A DNA stretch of 64,000 nt from Candidatus Zymogenaceae bacterium (GTDB taxonomy: Bacteria > Desulfobacterota > Zymogenia > Zymogenales > Zymogenaceae), in NCBI GenBank assembly GCA_016933535.1, contig JAFGAS010000024.1, positions 91,668 to 155,667 on the forward strand, given 5' to 3'. Of the stretch, positions 20,394 through 28,713 are shown in pieces (position 1 is the first letter of the stretch; the number at the start of each line of letters is the position of its first letter). Position numbers and translations under genes: made by a program. The notes beneath the pieces were generated by a model. It saw nothing but the letters and a program-made list of their open reading frames with translations. It searched no databases and had not been told where the DNA came from.

Positions 20394-20984
20394 ATGCCGT
20401 ACCTTAAGGGAAATCTTCACGTCCATACGACCTATTCCGACGGGCATTTCAGTCCCCGGCAGATGGCCGAGTTTTATCGCGACCTGGGATTTGACTTTAT
20501 CGCCGTGACCGACCATGAATACCTCCTCAAGCCGGCCTATCAGGAGGTCTTTCCGCTGGAAGTCGACGGGATCATGATATTCGAGGGGGTCGAGCTGGAG
20601 CCGAAATTCCTCTATTACCACCACGTTCTGGAGATAAACGGGGACCTCGAGACCCTCTACGTCCTCTGCCACCCGGACCAGTATCGGCTGCCCATCAAGG
20701 AGGTCAACCGACGTATCGAGATATTCAACCGGGAGGGACCGGCGCCGCTTGACGCCATGGAAGTAACCTGCAACGGTTTTTATACCCCGGCCTATGACAC
20801 GCCGGAGATACCTATCGTCAAGATCGCGACGGACGATGCCCACGACGAGCATTCGTGCGGAAAGACCTGGATAGAGGTGAACTGTGATCGTGATAAGGAC
20901 TCGATCATTCGGGCGATCCGTGCGGGGGACGTCCAGATCGGGCTCTTGAGCGGCAAGAGAAAGATCGTGGGGCAAAAGACCTAA
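20394..20984 (+). CDS. PHP-domain metal-dependent phosphoesterase
   Basis: The 196-residue protein has the PHP motifs: motif I H-V-H-T-T-Y-S-D-G near residue 9, motif II V-T-D-H-E, and a late D-D-A-H motif (T-D-D-A-H-D-E-H-S-C-G). These residues hold two or three metal ions in a distorted TIM barrel. Relatives of this size include TrpH/YciV-like nucleoside 3',5'-bisphosphate or RNA phosphatases, but the substrate here is not known. The ATG at 20394 directly precedes P-Y-L-K-G-N-L-H-V-H-T and has GTGAG upstream; an upstream in-frame ATG (20202) would add 64 unlike residues. Confidence 0.85.
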   Translation: MPYLKGNLHVHTTYSDGHFSPRQMAEFYRDLGFDFIAVTDHEYLLKPAYQEVFPLEVDGIMIFEGVELEPKFLYYHHVLEINGDLETLYVLCHPDQYRLPIKEVNRRIEIFNREGPAPLDAMEVTCNGFYTPAYDTPEIPIVKIATDDAHDEHSCGKTWIEVNCDRDKDSIIRAIRAGDVQIGLLSGKRKIVGQKT

Positions 20985-21115
20985 CGCGAGCAGACCCGGC
21001 CCCGCCCTATTACCCGTCTGTTCGAGAAAACGGGAGGCGGCCCCGCCTTTCTCGTGCACGAAACGTGGGCAAGAGTTCAGGCACCGCGGGAAAACGGCGG
21101 CTTTGCTATTGGGAC

Positions 21116-22891
21116 TTATTCCTTGCGCGCCTTATCGATCGGGACGATCTTGGCCGCCGTCTTTTCGTGGAATACCGTTTGCAGCTTTAAGGCCTTCTGG
21201 GCTTCGGCGATGAACTCGTCCGGGGAAAGGCCGCCGTTAAGCTGTGAAATCCCGATCCGCAGCTCGACCCCGCCGAGCTTGCGTGACGCCCGTTCCCGAA
21301 TGCGTCCCGCCACCACGAGCGCCTCCGGCTTTTCCGCGTTGGGCAGTATGACGGCGAATTCATCACCCCCGTATCGGCAGGGGATATCCAGGTCTTTTCG
21401 AACACACCGCCGGATAGCGGCCCCGAGCCTCGTGAGCAGCTCGTCACCCCGTTTGCGTCCGTTTGCCTCGTTGAAGGAGGCAAAATCCTCCACGTCCAGG
21501 AGCAGGAGGGATAACGGGTAGGGTATCCGCTTTGCCCGCTTGATTTCATCCTCGACGGCCTTGAAGAAGTAGCGCTGGGCATACAGTCCCGTGAGCTGAT
21601 CCATCTGGGAGGCAATCCAGAGCTGCTCCCGCATCTTGTTTCGCTCCGAGATGTCCCGGGCGATGCCCATACTGCCGATCATGGCGCGTTCTTTGTAGAT
21701 CGGTGACGCGTTGATCTCAAAGACGGCCGTGTTTCCATCCTTTCGCATCCAGAGCACCTGAATCCCCTCGACGTTCATACCGCCGAGCACCCGGTCCATC
21801 CAATGGACGGCGACATGGGCGTCGGTTTGCGTGATGAAGTTGGAAAGGGGCTTGCCAACAAGCTCATCGGCCTTCCAACCCGTCAGCCGTTCGATGGCCG
21901 GAGAGATATAAGTGAAGGCGCCGGTCTGGTCGGTTTCGTAGATGATGTCGAAACTTCGCTCGGCAATGCCGCGGAATCGTTGTTCGCTATCGGCCAGCTT
22001 CTTCTGTGCACGGACATGATCGGTAACGTCTCGAAAGTTCCAGACCCGTCCGGCGTATTTTCCGTCTCTGGTAAGCGGATTGGTATACCGTTCAAAGACC
22101 TTCCCGTCTTTGGTGGTGAGGATATCGTGAGAGTGCTTGGTTGTCTGGGTGAGCTCCTTGGCCTTCGCGAGTAAAGACGGGGCGTCTTCGAGGCGTTCAT
22201 GGAGGAAGGCCAGGAGGCGGTCATCGCTGTTAGTCGCCAGGATCTCCTCGGGGATGCGCCAAAGCTCGGCAAAACGGGCGTTCTTGTGGGTGACCTCGCC
22301 GTTTTCGTTGACGACGAAAATCCCGTCGCCCGTTGACTCGATCGTGGCGCGGAAGAGCCTTTCATTTTCACTGAGGGACTCCTCGGCCCGCCGTTTTTCC
22401 TCTATCTCCAGTTTGAGCTGCTCATTGATGCGGACCAGGTCCGCGGTACGCTCCTTGACTTTCTGCTCCAGGAGGTCATGCGCGCTCTTGAGGGCCAGTA
22501 GGGCCTGCTTGCGTTCTACGGCGTAGCGCAGTGACCGGATCAACAGAGGGGGGCGCATCTCGGTCTTAAAAATGTAATCCTGCGCGCCGTACTTTACGGC
22601 GGTAATGGCCAGACCCTCATCTTCCTTGCCGGTCAGGACCACGATGGGTACCTCCGGGACCATACCCTTGATCCTGAGGAACGTGTCTATCCCCTCGCTA
22701 TCGGGCAATGTAAGGTCCAGCAAGACCACGTCGATCTTGTTTTCTGCCAGTATCGATATGCCTTCCATGAGGAGCGGGGCATGTAACAGGACGATATCTA
22801 CCTCCGTGACGCTCTTGGTCATCTCGGAGATAAGCCTCGCGTATCCGCGATCGTCTTCAATGAGGAGGATCTCGATGGACTTTCTTGCCAT
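21116..22891 (-). CDS. response regulator-PAS-PAS-GGDEF diguanylate cyclase
   Basis: Domain order: receiver (about 8-125, phospho-acceptor near D62 in L-L-D-L-T-L-P-D-S), coiled coil (135-178), PAS (about 180-298), PAS/PAC (303-425), GGDEF (430-590). The active-site motif G-G-D-E-F at 511-515 is intact, so c-di-GMP synthesis is expected. The inhibitory I-site R-x-x-D has become K-D-L-D (502-505, counted from the GTG at 22900), so feedback control may be weak. The start at ATG 22891 is preferred over that GTG, as the receiver begins directly after it. The partner kinase is not next to it. Confidence 0.9.
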   Translation of the reverse strand: MARKSIEILLIEDDRGYARLISEMTKSVTEVDIVLLHAPLLMEGISILAENKIDVVLLDLTLPDSEGIDTFLRIKGMVPEVPIVVLTGKEDEGLAITAVKYGAQDYIFKTEMRPPLLIRSLRYAVERKQALLALKSAHDLLEQKVKERTADLVRINEQLKLEIEEKRRAEESLSENERLFRATIESTGDGIFVVNENGEVTHKNARFAELWRIPEEILATNSDDRLLAFLHERLEDAPSLLAKAKELTQTTKHSHDILTTKDGKVFERYTNPLTRDGKYAGRVWNFRDVTDHVRAQKKLADSEQRFRGIAERSFDIIYETDQTGAFTYISPAIERLTGWKADELVGKPLSNFITQTDAHVAVHWMDRVLGGMNVEGIQVLWMRKDGNTAVFEINASPIYKERAMIGSMGIARDISERNKMREQLWIASQMDQLTGLYAQRYFFKAVEDEIKRAKRIPYPLSLLLLDVEDFASFNEANGRKRGDELLTRLGAAIRRCVRKDLDIPCRYGGDEFAVILPNAEKPEALVVAGRIRERASRKLGGVELRIGISQLNGGLSPDEFIAEAQKALKLQTVFHEKTAAKIVPIDKARKE

Positions 22892-23398
22892 GCTAACCAC
22901 ACGTAGAGGAAGGAGACAATAACAAAGATATATTATAACTGAGAGGACCGTTTACATTAGCGAATTATTGTGGAAATCGAGAATACTTTATTTTCAACTA
23001 TTTTAGAGATTTGTCAAGAGGGTTTAATTAACCCCCTTTTTGCTGGGTATCGTTGCCCATCGTGCCTCTCCGGTGATTTATTGCCCATACCCGATGGATT
23101 TCCTGAGGCAATTCGGATTACCTATTCCCCGTGCGCCCGGTATGTCGATCCACGTTCAGGGAACTTGGATCATTTAAAGATACCCCCAACCGCCGGGAAG
23201 CCCGTCGCCGGAGGTCTATGAGGGCGGGGGCGAAGGGGCGCCGAAACGCTTCGCGCCTTACCGATCGACTATCCCTCAATCCTGAAACAACCGACCGCTT
23301 GTCGCTACCGGCCACCACACATTCGGAGAAAGACAGTTACTCCAATTCATGCCATAAAAAAAGGCGGCCGTCAGGCCGCCTTTTAAGGATACGTTTCC
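22892..23398. other. gene-free region between divergent/convergent genes
   Basis: No coding frame with family resemblance or ribosome site is visible. The segment 22920-23045 is AT-rich and probably contains the promoter of the diguanylate cyclase gene, with TTGACA on minus at 23017-23012 but no good -10 at the right distance. The right end holds the terminator at 23359-23384. Confidence 0.4.
23359..23384 (-). terminator. bidirectional terminator of the DUF35/thiolase-like operon
   Basis: AAAAGGCGGCC (23359-23369) pairs perfectly with GGCCGCCTTTT (23374-23384), loop GTCA. On minus it is followed by a run of T (A-run from 23355 on plus). It lies 15 bases after the stop of the last operon gene. 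Confidence 0.8.
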
Positions 23399-23878
23399 TT
23401 ACGCCTTCTCGAACCACTCGATGTCGGTTATCGCCGCCGACCGCTCGTCGGCCCACTTGGGCGCGACGCGGTCGCCATGCTTGATGTCTGTTCCCTTGAC
23501 CCGATGCAGGAATTTTGTGTCTGCTCCGTCCAGCTTGATGAGGGCCATCGTGAAGGGGGCCTTCATCATCTTTTCGCACTTTTCCATGAAATAGGGCTCG
23601 TCGTAATTGACGACGGTGAATTCCTCGACCACGCCGCCGGGACCGACGGAAATCAGCTCCGTTATCTTGGCGAAATCCCGTTCGCAGCGAGACCGTGGGG
23701 GCATGAAGACCTTGCCGCAGCGCGGACAGCGGGAGGCCAGTATCTTCTTCTCGTCCCTGAGCGCGATGAGGGCCTTGGAAAGAAAGAGCCCCGCGTAATA
23801 GCGATACGGGATACTCATCAGGCCCCGTTTGCCGCCGCAGTATTTTTTATCGACCGGTAGTTTTTCTGGTATAAACAT
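23399..23878 (-). CDS. zinc-ribbon OB-fold protein (DUF35), copy 1
   Basis: The product is about 159 residues. A rubredoxin-like zinc ribbon (C-P-R-C-G-K-V-F-M-P-P-R-S-R-C) lies near residue 50, then an OB fold with V-V-N-Y-D-E-P-Y-F and a C-terminal G-D-R-V-A-P-K-W-A. DUF35 proteins pair with thiolase-fold enzymes and channel acyl-CoA, as in BbsA-BbsB or ChsH2-Ltp2. The zinc ligands appear incomplete in the second half (one visible C after P-P-R). GGAGG six bases before ATG 23878 sets the start. It is the last gene of a four-gene operon, 12 bases after copy 2. Confidence 0.88.
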   Translation of the reverse strand: MFIPEKLPVDKKYCGGKRGLMSIPYRYYAGLFLSKALIALRDEKKILASRCPRCGKVFMPPRSRCERDFAKITELISVGPGGVVEEFTVVNYDEPYFMEKCEKMMKAPFTMALIKLDGADTKFLHRVKGTDIKHGDRVAPKWADERSAAITDIEWFEKA

Positions 23879-23890
23879 CACATTCCTCCC

Positions 23891-24367
23891 TTATTCTTCG
23901 GCCAAAACCCAGCCTAAAAGGTCCGCCGGACGCCCCTCCCGTTTATCGGCCCATACGGGCACGACCTTCTTGCCCGGCTTGATCTTCTCGGGATCGTGCT
24001 CGATGCCGAAGTGGAAGAAACCCGCCCCGTTGGGAAAGACCATGAACAGTGAAGTATACGGGACGGGCCGCATCTCGCCGGTCAGCGGGTTGATGGTCGG
24101 GAAATGGACAACGTCAAAGGTGACGATGTGGGCAAAATCTTCCATCTTGACCCATTCGGCCATATCCACCATGCACTTGGGGCACAGGACCCGGGGGGGA
24201 AAGATAACGTTGTTGCATTTCCCGCAGCGCGTACCCCACAGCTCTTTTTCTTTGAGCTTTTCCAGGAAATAGCCCATGATGGGCCCCTTGGCGAAGGTCC
24301 CGGGAATCCCCATCTCGTATCGGATTTCGACGAGTTCCCGTCCCTCTTTATCGGTCTTGGTAGCCAT
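23891..24367 (-). CDS. zinc-ribbon OB-fold protein (DUF35), copy 2
   Basis: The 158-residue protein has a complete four-cysteine zinc ribbon (C-G-K-C-N-N-V-I-F-P-P-R-V-L-C-P-K-C) at about 48-65, followed by the OB fold (A-H-I-V-T-F-D-V-V-H-F and P-G-K-K-V-V-P-V-W-A). It is expected to bind one of the two thiolase-like proteins encoded just upstream and to shape its acyl-CoA site. AAGGAG precedes the ATG. Compared with copy 1 it keeps all zinc ligands, so the two are probably not interchangeable. Confidence 0.9.
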   Translation of the reverse strand: MATKTDKEGRELVEIRYEMGIPGTFAKGPIMGYFLEKLKEKELWGTRCGKCNNVIFPPRVLCPKCMVDMAEWVKMEDFAHIVTFDVVHFPTINPLTGEMRPVPYTSLFMVFPNGAGFFHFGIEHDPEKIKPGKKVVPVWADKREGRPADLLGWVLAEE

Positions 24368-24385
24368 AGCGTACTCCTTTTTCCG

Positions 24386-25552
24386 TTAGTGGTTGGGCTT
24401 ATCCTTGCCCAGCAGGTGCAACACCGTCCAGAAGGTGCCGCCGAAGCCCGAGGCCAGGGCCAGATTAATGTCCCTGGGAACCTGGTGGTCATCCGCGTCC
24501 CCTCTGATTTGCAGCGCCGCCTCTGCCACCCGAATGATGGCGGTGGCCCCGATGGGGTTGGTGGAGACCACGCCCCCGGACGGGTTAACGGGGAACTTGC
24601 CGTCGATAGCAAAATCTCCGTTGAGGACCATATCGATTTGCTCGCCGTTTTCCATAAAGAGAAACTTGCCCAGCCAGTCCAGCGCCCACCAGCTGGAAGG
24701 ATCATACATCTCAAAGACCCCTATCTGCTTGATCGGGTTGACGATACCGTTTCGGGTATAGATGATTCGCGCCGCCTCCCCGTGGGTATTGAGATCTTCA
24801 AGATGGGCAAAGTCGAAGAACTCCTGCCGGTGGATCGTGACGTGGTCGTGCATCCAGACCTTCTTCTGAGGCAGCTTCTTTGCCATCTCTTCGGAGGCAA
24901 AGAGCATCGCGCAGGCGCCGTTGGACTCCGGGCACATGTGCAAGAGCCTCAGCGGCCAGGCCAGTACGCGGGAATCCAGGACGTCTTTCCTGGTGATGTC
25001 GAGCCGGAGGTGAGCCTTGAAATTCTTTCGGGCGTTGGTGGCCATGAGGACGCGCAGCTCCGCCGCGGCTTCCTCGGCCTTCTGGCCGAACTTATTCATC
25101 ATGATGACACCGGTGGTCCCGGTGATGGCGCCGGTCTGGACCTCGCGGTCCCACAGGGGGCAGGACATGTTGGTGATGCCGGTGGTGGTCATCCCCTCTT
25201 CCTGCTTCTCGAAGCCGATGGCCAGCACCAGGTCGTGCATCCCGGAGGCCACCAGGTGGTCGGCCGCCGACACCAGCGTGGTGCCGGTCGTGCCGCCGGT
25301 GGTGATTCGGTAGCCGGCCTTGCCGTAGCCGCCGTCGGCTATTACGTGCCACATGTCCGGCTGGTGAACACCCTCAAACAGCTCCATGTTTCCGTGAACG
25401 ATGGCGTCTATATCGGAAAGATCGACCATCGAGTCGGCCAAAACTTCCTCCACCGCCTCGGAGACGAGCTCGGCAAGGTTGACGTCTTCCCGGTGGCCGC
25501 GGTGTTTGGTCTGGCCCACACCGGCGATGGCTACGTTTCGTGTTTTTTTCAT
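24386..25552 (-). CDS. thiolase-fold protein without catalytic Cys/His, copy A
   Basis: The 388-residue protein belongs to the thiolase superfamily (SCP-x/archaeal type): G-V-G-Q-T-K near the start, V-A-S-G-M-H-D-L-V-L-A-I-G-F-E-K at 101-116, and V-N-P-S-G-G near 320. The nucleophile segment reads R-I-T-T-G-G-T-T-G with no Cys, the G-H-P motif reads T-N-P, and the C-terminal Cys is missing. Ordinary thiolysis is therefore unlikely. Retro-aldol enzymes of the Ltp2/DitF type also lack the Cys and work with a DUF35 partner. Its ATG overlaps the stop of copy B by four bases, so the two are coupled and may form a heteromer. Confidence 0.85.
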   Translation of the reverse strand: MKKTRNVAIAGVGQTKHRGHREDVNLAELVSEAVEEVLADSMVDLSDIDAIVHGNMELFEGVHQPDMWHVIADGGYGKAGYRITTGGTTGTTLVSAADHLVASGMHDLVLAIGFEKQEEGMTTTGITNMSCPLWDREVQTGAITGTTGVIMMNKFGQKAEEAAAELRVLMATNARKNFKAHLRLDITRKDVLDSRVLAWPLRLLHMCPESNGACAMLFASEEMAKKLPQKKVWMHDHVTIHRQEFFDFAHLEDLNTHGEAARIIYTRNGIVNPIKQIGVFEMYDPSSWWALDWLGKFLFMENGEQIDMVLNGDFAIDGKFPVNPSGGVVSTNPIGATAIIRVAEAALQIRGDADDHQVPRDINLALASGFGGTFWTVLHLLGKDKPNH

Positions 25553-26724
25553 TTCTTCCCTCCCTCATCGTTGCCGAGGATCAACACGGCATGAAACTGA
25601 CCCGCCGGTCCCGCCACGCCGTGGGCGAGCGCCCGCTTGGCACCCTTGACCTGGTGTTTGCCGGCCTCATTGCGCAGCTGCAGGAAGCATTCAGTCGCCC
25701 GGACGGCGCCCGACAACAGGAGCGGATTGCCGCAAAGCTGCCCGCCGGAGGGGTTAACCGGCAGCCTCCCCTTCATATCGGTGTCGCCGTTTTCAAAGAG
25801 CTCTATGCCTTTTCCGGGCTCGGCCCAGCCGAGACCTTCGTACCAGAAGGGCTCCTGGTAGCCGGCCTGGACGCTGATTTCGGCCACGTCCAGCTGGGCC
25901 AGCGGATCGGTAATGCCGGCCAGCCGGTAGGCGGACCGGGCCGCCCTCGTCAAGCTTGTCGATTCCCAGAGATTACGGTCACCGAGGAAATAGGAGTCGT
26001 AGCAGTTGCCGTAACCCGTAATCCAGACGGGCTTGTCGGTAAGCGCCCGGGCCTTGGTCTCCTCGGCCAGAATCATGCAGACGGCCCCATCGCTTACGGG
26101 ATAGAGGTCAAGCTCCTTGATGGGCGACGAGATCGGCTTTGACTTCATGACGTCGGCCGTGGAGATATCCCCGGTGCGCAGCGCCAGGGGGTTATTCTTC
26201 CCGTTTTTGGCCGCCCTCACAGGGATGGCGGCGATCCGCTCTTCGGAGATTCCCCATTTCGTCAGATATGAATCGGCCTGAATACCGAGGGCCTTGGTAT
26301 AATCCATACCCAGAAAACGGGAATAGTAGGGTTCGAAGGCATGGAAGGTGACGATGTTGCGCGAGTCCACCTGGGACTCCTTGGCATGGGCCAGGACGAT
26401 TACGATGTCATAATGACCCGAAGCGATAGTGGCGGCCGCGTACAGAACCGCCATGGCGCCGTCCGTGGCCACCTTCTCCTCACCACCCCACCTGCCCGCG
26501 CCGACGAGGTCCCCCATCGGACCGTCGGAGATGGTTCGCTGGTCAAAGAAGTCGTCGGAGCAGGTAATGGCAAAATCGATTCCCCTGCCGGGGACGAAAG
26601 CCAAACCGGTCTCTTCGGTACACTTCTTTACCAGGGGCCAGCACATCTCCTGAAAGCGTTCGTCGGCCTTATTCCCGTCGAATTTCGTCTGATGGGCGCT
26701 GACGATAGCTACATTTCGAAGCAT
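25549..26724 (-). CDS. thiolase-fold protein without catalytic Cys/His, copy B
   Basis: This is the first gene of the operon, 391 residues from ATG 26724. GGGGAGG lies seven bases before that ATG, and an open frame up to 26805 would only add unlike sequence. It has the thiolase layout (V-A-I-V-S-A-H-Q-T-K-F; I-A-S-G-H-Y-D-I-V-I-V; V-N-P-S-G-G-Q-L-C-G-N-P) but the nucleophile segment is V-A-T-D-G-A-M-A with no Cys, and the His of G-H-P is Asn. It is distant from copy A, so this is not a recent duplication. It likely acts with copy A and the two DUF35 proteins on a CoA ester of unknown structure. Confidence 0.85.
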   Translation of the reverse strand: MLRNVAIVSAHQTKFDGNKADERFQEMCWPLVKKCTEETGLAFVPGRGIDFAITCSDDFFDQRTISDGPMGDLVGAGRWGGEEKVATDGAMAVLYAAATIASGHYDIVIVLAHAKESQVDSRNIVTFHAFEPYYSRFLGMDYTKALGIQADSYLTKWGISEERIAAIPVRAAKNGKNNPLALRTGDISTADVMKSKPISSPIKELDLYPVSDGAVCMILAEETKARALTDKPVWITGYGNCYDSYFLGDRNLWESTSLTRAARSAYRLAGITDPLAQLDVAEISVQAGYQEPFWYEGLGWAEPGKGIELFENGDTDMKGRLPVNPSGGQLCGNPLLLSGAVRATECFLQLRNEAGKHQVKGAKRALAHGVAGPAGQFHAVLILGNDEGGKK

Positions 26725-26847
26725 ATACATACCTCCCCTAGGTTTTGGATGAGAAAATACCGTTCTATGAGAAGACTTCACAAGCTGTGGGCGGGCGATG
26801 GACAACCGGACGTCTCAATCGACCCACCGTGTTCCCTAATTAGCATA

Positions 26848-26863
26848 GACTGACCAATCAGTC
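26848..26863 (-). promoter_or_regulatory. operator-like palindrome over the thiolase-like operon promoter
   Basis: GACTGA-CCAA-TCAGTC is a perfect inverted repeat. It overlaps a minus-strand TTGACT (26865-26860) that could be the -35 of the operon; the matching -10 is weak. The arm TGACTGA is also present in the palindrome before the TetR gene at 62814-62836. Confidence 0.5.
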
Positions 26864-26905
26864 AAGAGTTAAACCCCCCCGTGCTCATTATTTTGAATTT
26901 TTTTG

Positions 26906-26932
26906 TTGACATCGCCTGTCGTGTCGTATAAC
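26906..26932 (+). promoter_or_regulatory. possible promoter of the zinc-ribbon gene
   Basis: A perfect TTGACA (26906-26911) is followed by TATAAC (26927-26932) at a short 15-base spacing, or TAACAA at 17. The flanking DNA is T-rich. The next gene starts at 27052. Confidence 0.4.
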
Positions 26933-27051
26933 AATCACCCTGTAAGCCCTATTGCACATCGGACACCTCCGATACTACTAATTTACAAATCGCCCCTTTT
27001 AAGTCGAGACGATTTTCTTGATATAAACCCCACTGCCATAGTGCACACCCT

Positions 27052-27336
27052 ATGAAACGCTGCCATAAGTGTGGAGAGCCGGTTATTTCCGACTACGTAT
27101 CGATTCGCGACGTCTGTGCATCATGCGGCACGGACCTGCACGCCTGCCTTAATTGCGTCTTTTACGACCGGGGAAGCTACAACGAATGCCGCGAGCCACA
27201 GAGCGAATGGGTAGGCGAAAAGGACAAGAACAACTTCTGCGATTTCTTCCGGTTTAAGGTGGCGCGCAGGACCGCGACCTCCGGCGGAGAGACGGACGTG
27301 GCCAAGGCCCGGCTCGAGGCCCTCTTCAAGAAATAA
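27052..27336 (+). CDS. small cysteine-rich zinc-ribbon protein
   Basis: The 94-residue protein carries three C-x2-C knuckles in the first half (C-H-K-C, C-A-S-C, C-L-N-C) plus two further Cys (C-R-E and N-F-C-D-F-F), enough for two zinc sites. The second half is charged and helical. It resembles small uncharacterised zinc-binding proteins of Deltaproteobacteria; the function is unknown. The ATG has no strong ribosome site. A hairpin with a T-run follows at 27377. Confidence 0.7.
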   Translation: MKRCHKCGEPVISDYVSIRDVCASCGTDLHACLNCVFYDRGSYNECREPQSEWVGEKDKNNFCDFFRFKVARRTATSGGETDVAKARLEALFKK

Positions 27337-27376
27337 CCTGCTATTCGCCCCTTCATAGGACGATACAGTCCACGAT

Positions 27377-27414
27377 CCCGACGCCCCTATCTTGCGTGTC
27401 GGGGCTCCTTTTTT
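27377..27414 (+). terminator. probable terminator after the zinc-ribbon gene
   Basis: CCCGAC (27377-27382) pairs with GTCGGG (27398-27403), with further bulged pairing inside, and is followed by CTCC and six T (27409-27414). Confidence 0.6.
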
Positions 27415-27437
27415 ATTCCATCGTTCGGGAGCAGTGC

Positions 27438-28646
27438 ATGAAAGCTCTCTATTTTGATTCGGATCTCAAACGGATCGTGCTGACCAAGGCCCTTTCGCTG
27501 GTCTATCCAAACGCCCCCCTTTCGCGATTTTCACCGGTCTCGTATGCCGACGTGCCCGAACCGGGCCTCCCCGGCGAAAACTGGGTAAAGGTGAAAAACC
27601 GGATGTGCGGCCTGTGCGGGTCGGATATCCATTTCATGTTCCTCGAAATCGACCCAAAGACGGCCCCGGCGGCGGTCCCGCCGATAAAACGTAAATTCCT
27701 CGGCCACGAGCTGGTGGGGGAGGTCGTCGAATCCGGGACGGGGGCAGGCGAGTTCAAAGAGGGCGACCGCGTGATCCTCCGGATCGATTGGCCGAGCTGC
27801 TACCAGAAAGAGACCCGCCCGATGTGCCGACAATGTCAGCGGGGCAACTACCTCTTGTGCGAAGACCCCGGGTGGGACGGCGCCCCGGCCAACCAGGGGG
27901 GAGGCTTTTCTCCCTATATGGTCGTCCACAAAAGCCAGCTGGTAAAAATTGGGCCCGATATCCCCGATAATGACGCGGTCCTCATCGAGCCGGTCGCCTG
28001 CTCCGTCCGGGCGGCCCTTAAACGCCCGCCCGCCGCGGGCGAACGCGTGCTCGTGCTGGGGGCCGGCACGATCGGGCTTACGATGATCATGGTGCTTCGG
28101 GCGATCTCGCCCGATACCGAGGTCTGGGCGGTGGCCCGCTACCCGCACCAGGCCGACGCGGCCCGGCGGCTGGGAGCGGCCGGTATCATCTCGGGCAAAG
28201 AGGCCTACCGAAAGGCGGCCGAGGCCACCGGCGGTAAGTATTTCAAGGGTATGTTTAATAACGAGATGGTCATCGGCGGATTTGACGTGATCTACGACAC
28301 CGTCGGCAACGACCGCAGCATCACCGACAGCCTTCGCTGGGCCAGGGCCGGGGGGACGGTGGTGGTGGTAGGGATTAACTTTATCCCCAAACGCCTCGAA
28401 TACACGCCGATCTGGTACCAGGAGATCAACCTCATGGGCATCAACTGCCACGGGCAGGAGACCTTTAAGGGGAAATCGATGACCTCGTTCGATGCGGCGC
28501 TGGCCCTCTACCGTGAAGGCAGTCTCGATTTTTCCGGCATCATCACGCACACGTTCCCGATGGCGGATTTCAGGCAGGCGATCAAGATCTTCTTTGACAA
28601 GAAGCGGCACCGCGCCGTCAAGGTCGTGCTGACTCACCAGCGATAG
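27438..28646 (+). CDS. zinc-dependent alcohol dehydrogenase (MDR family)
   Basis: The 402-residue medium-chain dehydrogenase has the catalytic zinc ligands C60 (L-C-G-S-D) and H90-E91 (G-H-E). It also has a structural zinc loop with four Cys (S-C-Y-Q, M-C-R-Q-C, L-L-C-E-D), and the Rossmann motif G-A-G-T-I-G. Such enzymes oxidise alcohols or polyols with NAD(P). The substrate is unknown; the longer N-terminus and an insertion after C60 depart from the classical enzymes. GGGAG six bases upstream supports ATG 27438; a GTG at 27396 lies inside the preceding terminator and is unlikely. Confidence 0.87.
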   Translation: MKALYFDSDLKRIVLTKALSLVYPNAPLSRFSPVSYADVPEPGLPGENWVKVKNRMCGLCGSDIHFMFLEIDPKTAPAAVPPIKRKFLGHELVGEVVESGTGAGEFKEGDRVILRIDWPSCYQKETRPMCRQCQRGNYLLCEDPGWDGAPANQGGGFSPYMVVHKSQLVKIGPDIPDNDAVLIEPVACSVRAALKRPPAAGERVLVLGAGTIGLTMIMVLRAISPDTEVWAVARYPHQADAARRLGAAGIISGKEAYRKAAEATGGKYFKGMFNNEMVIGGFDVIYDTVGNDRSITDSLRWARAGGTVVVVGINFIPKRLEYTPIWYQEINLMGINCHGQETFKGKSMTSFDAALALYREGSLDFSGIITHTFPMADFRQAIKIFFDKKRHRAVKVVLTHQR

Positions 28647-28713
28647 GAAATTTTCCAGCTGTTTTAGCGGAATATTTGCGGGTTAGCCTAAGGATTAGTA
28701 GGAGGAACCGGTT

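Noticed and set aside
24104..25594. A 496-codon plus-strand open frame
   Set aside because: It runs antisense to the thiolase-like gene; GC-rich codons leave few stops in this frame, and the product resembles nothing.
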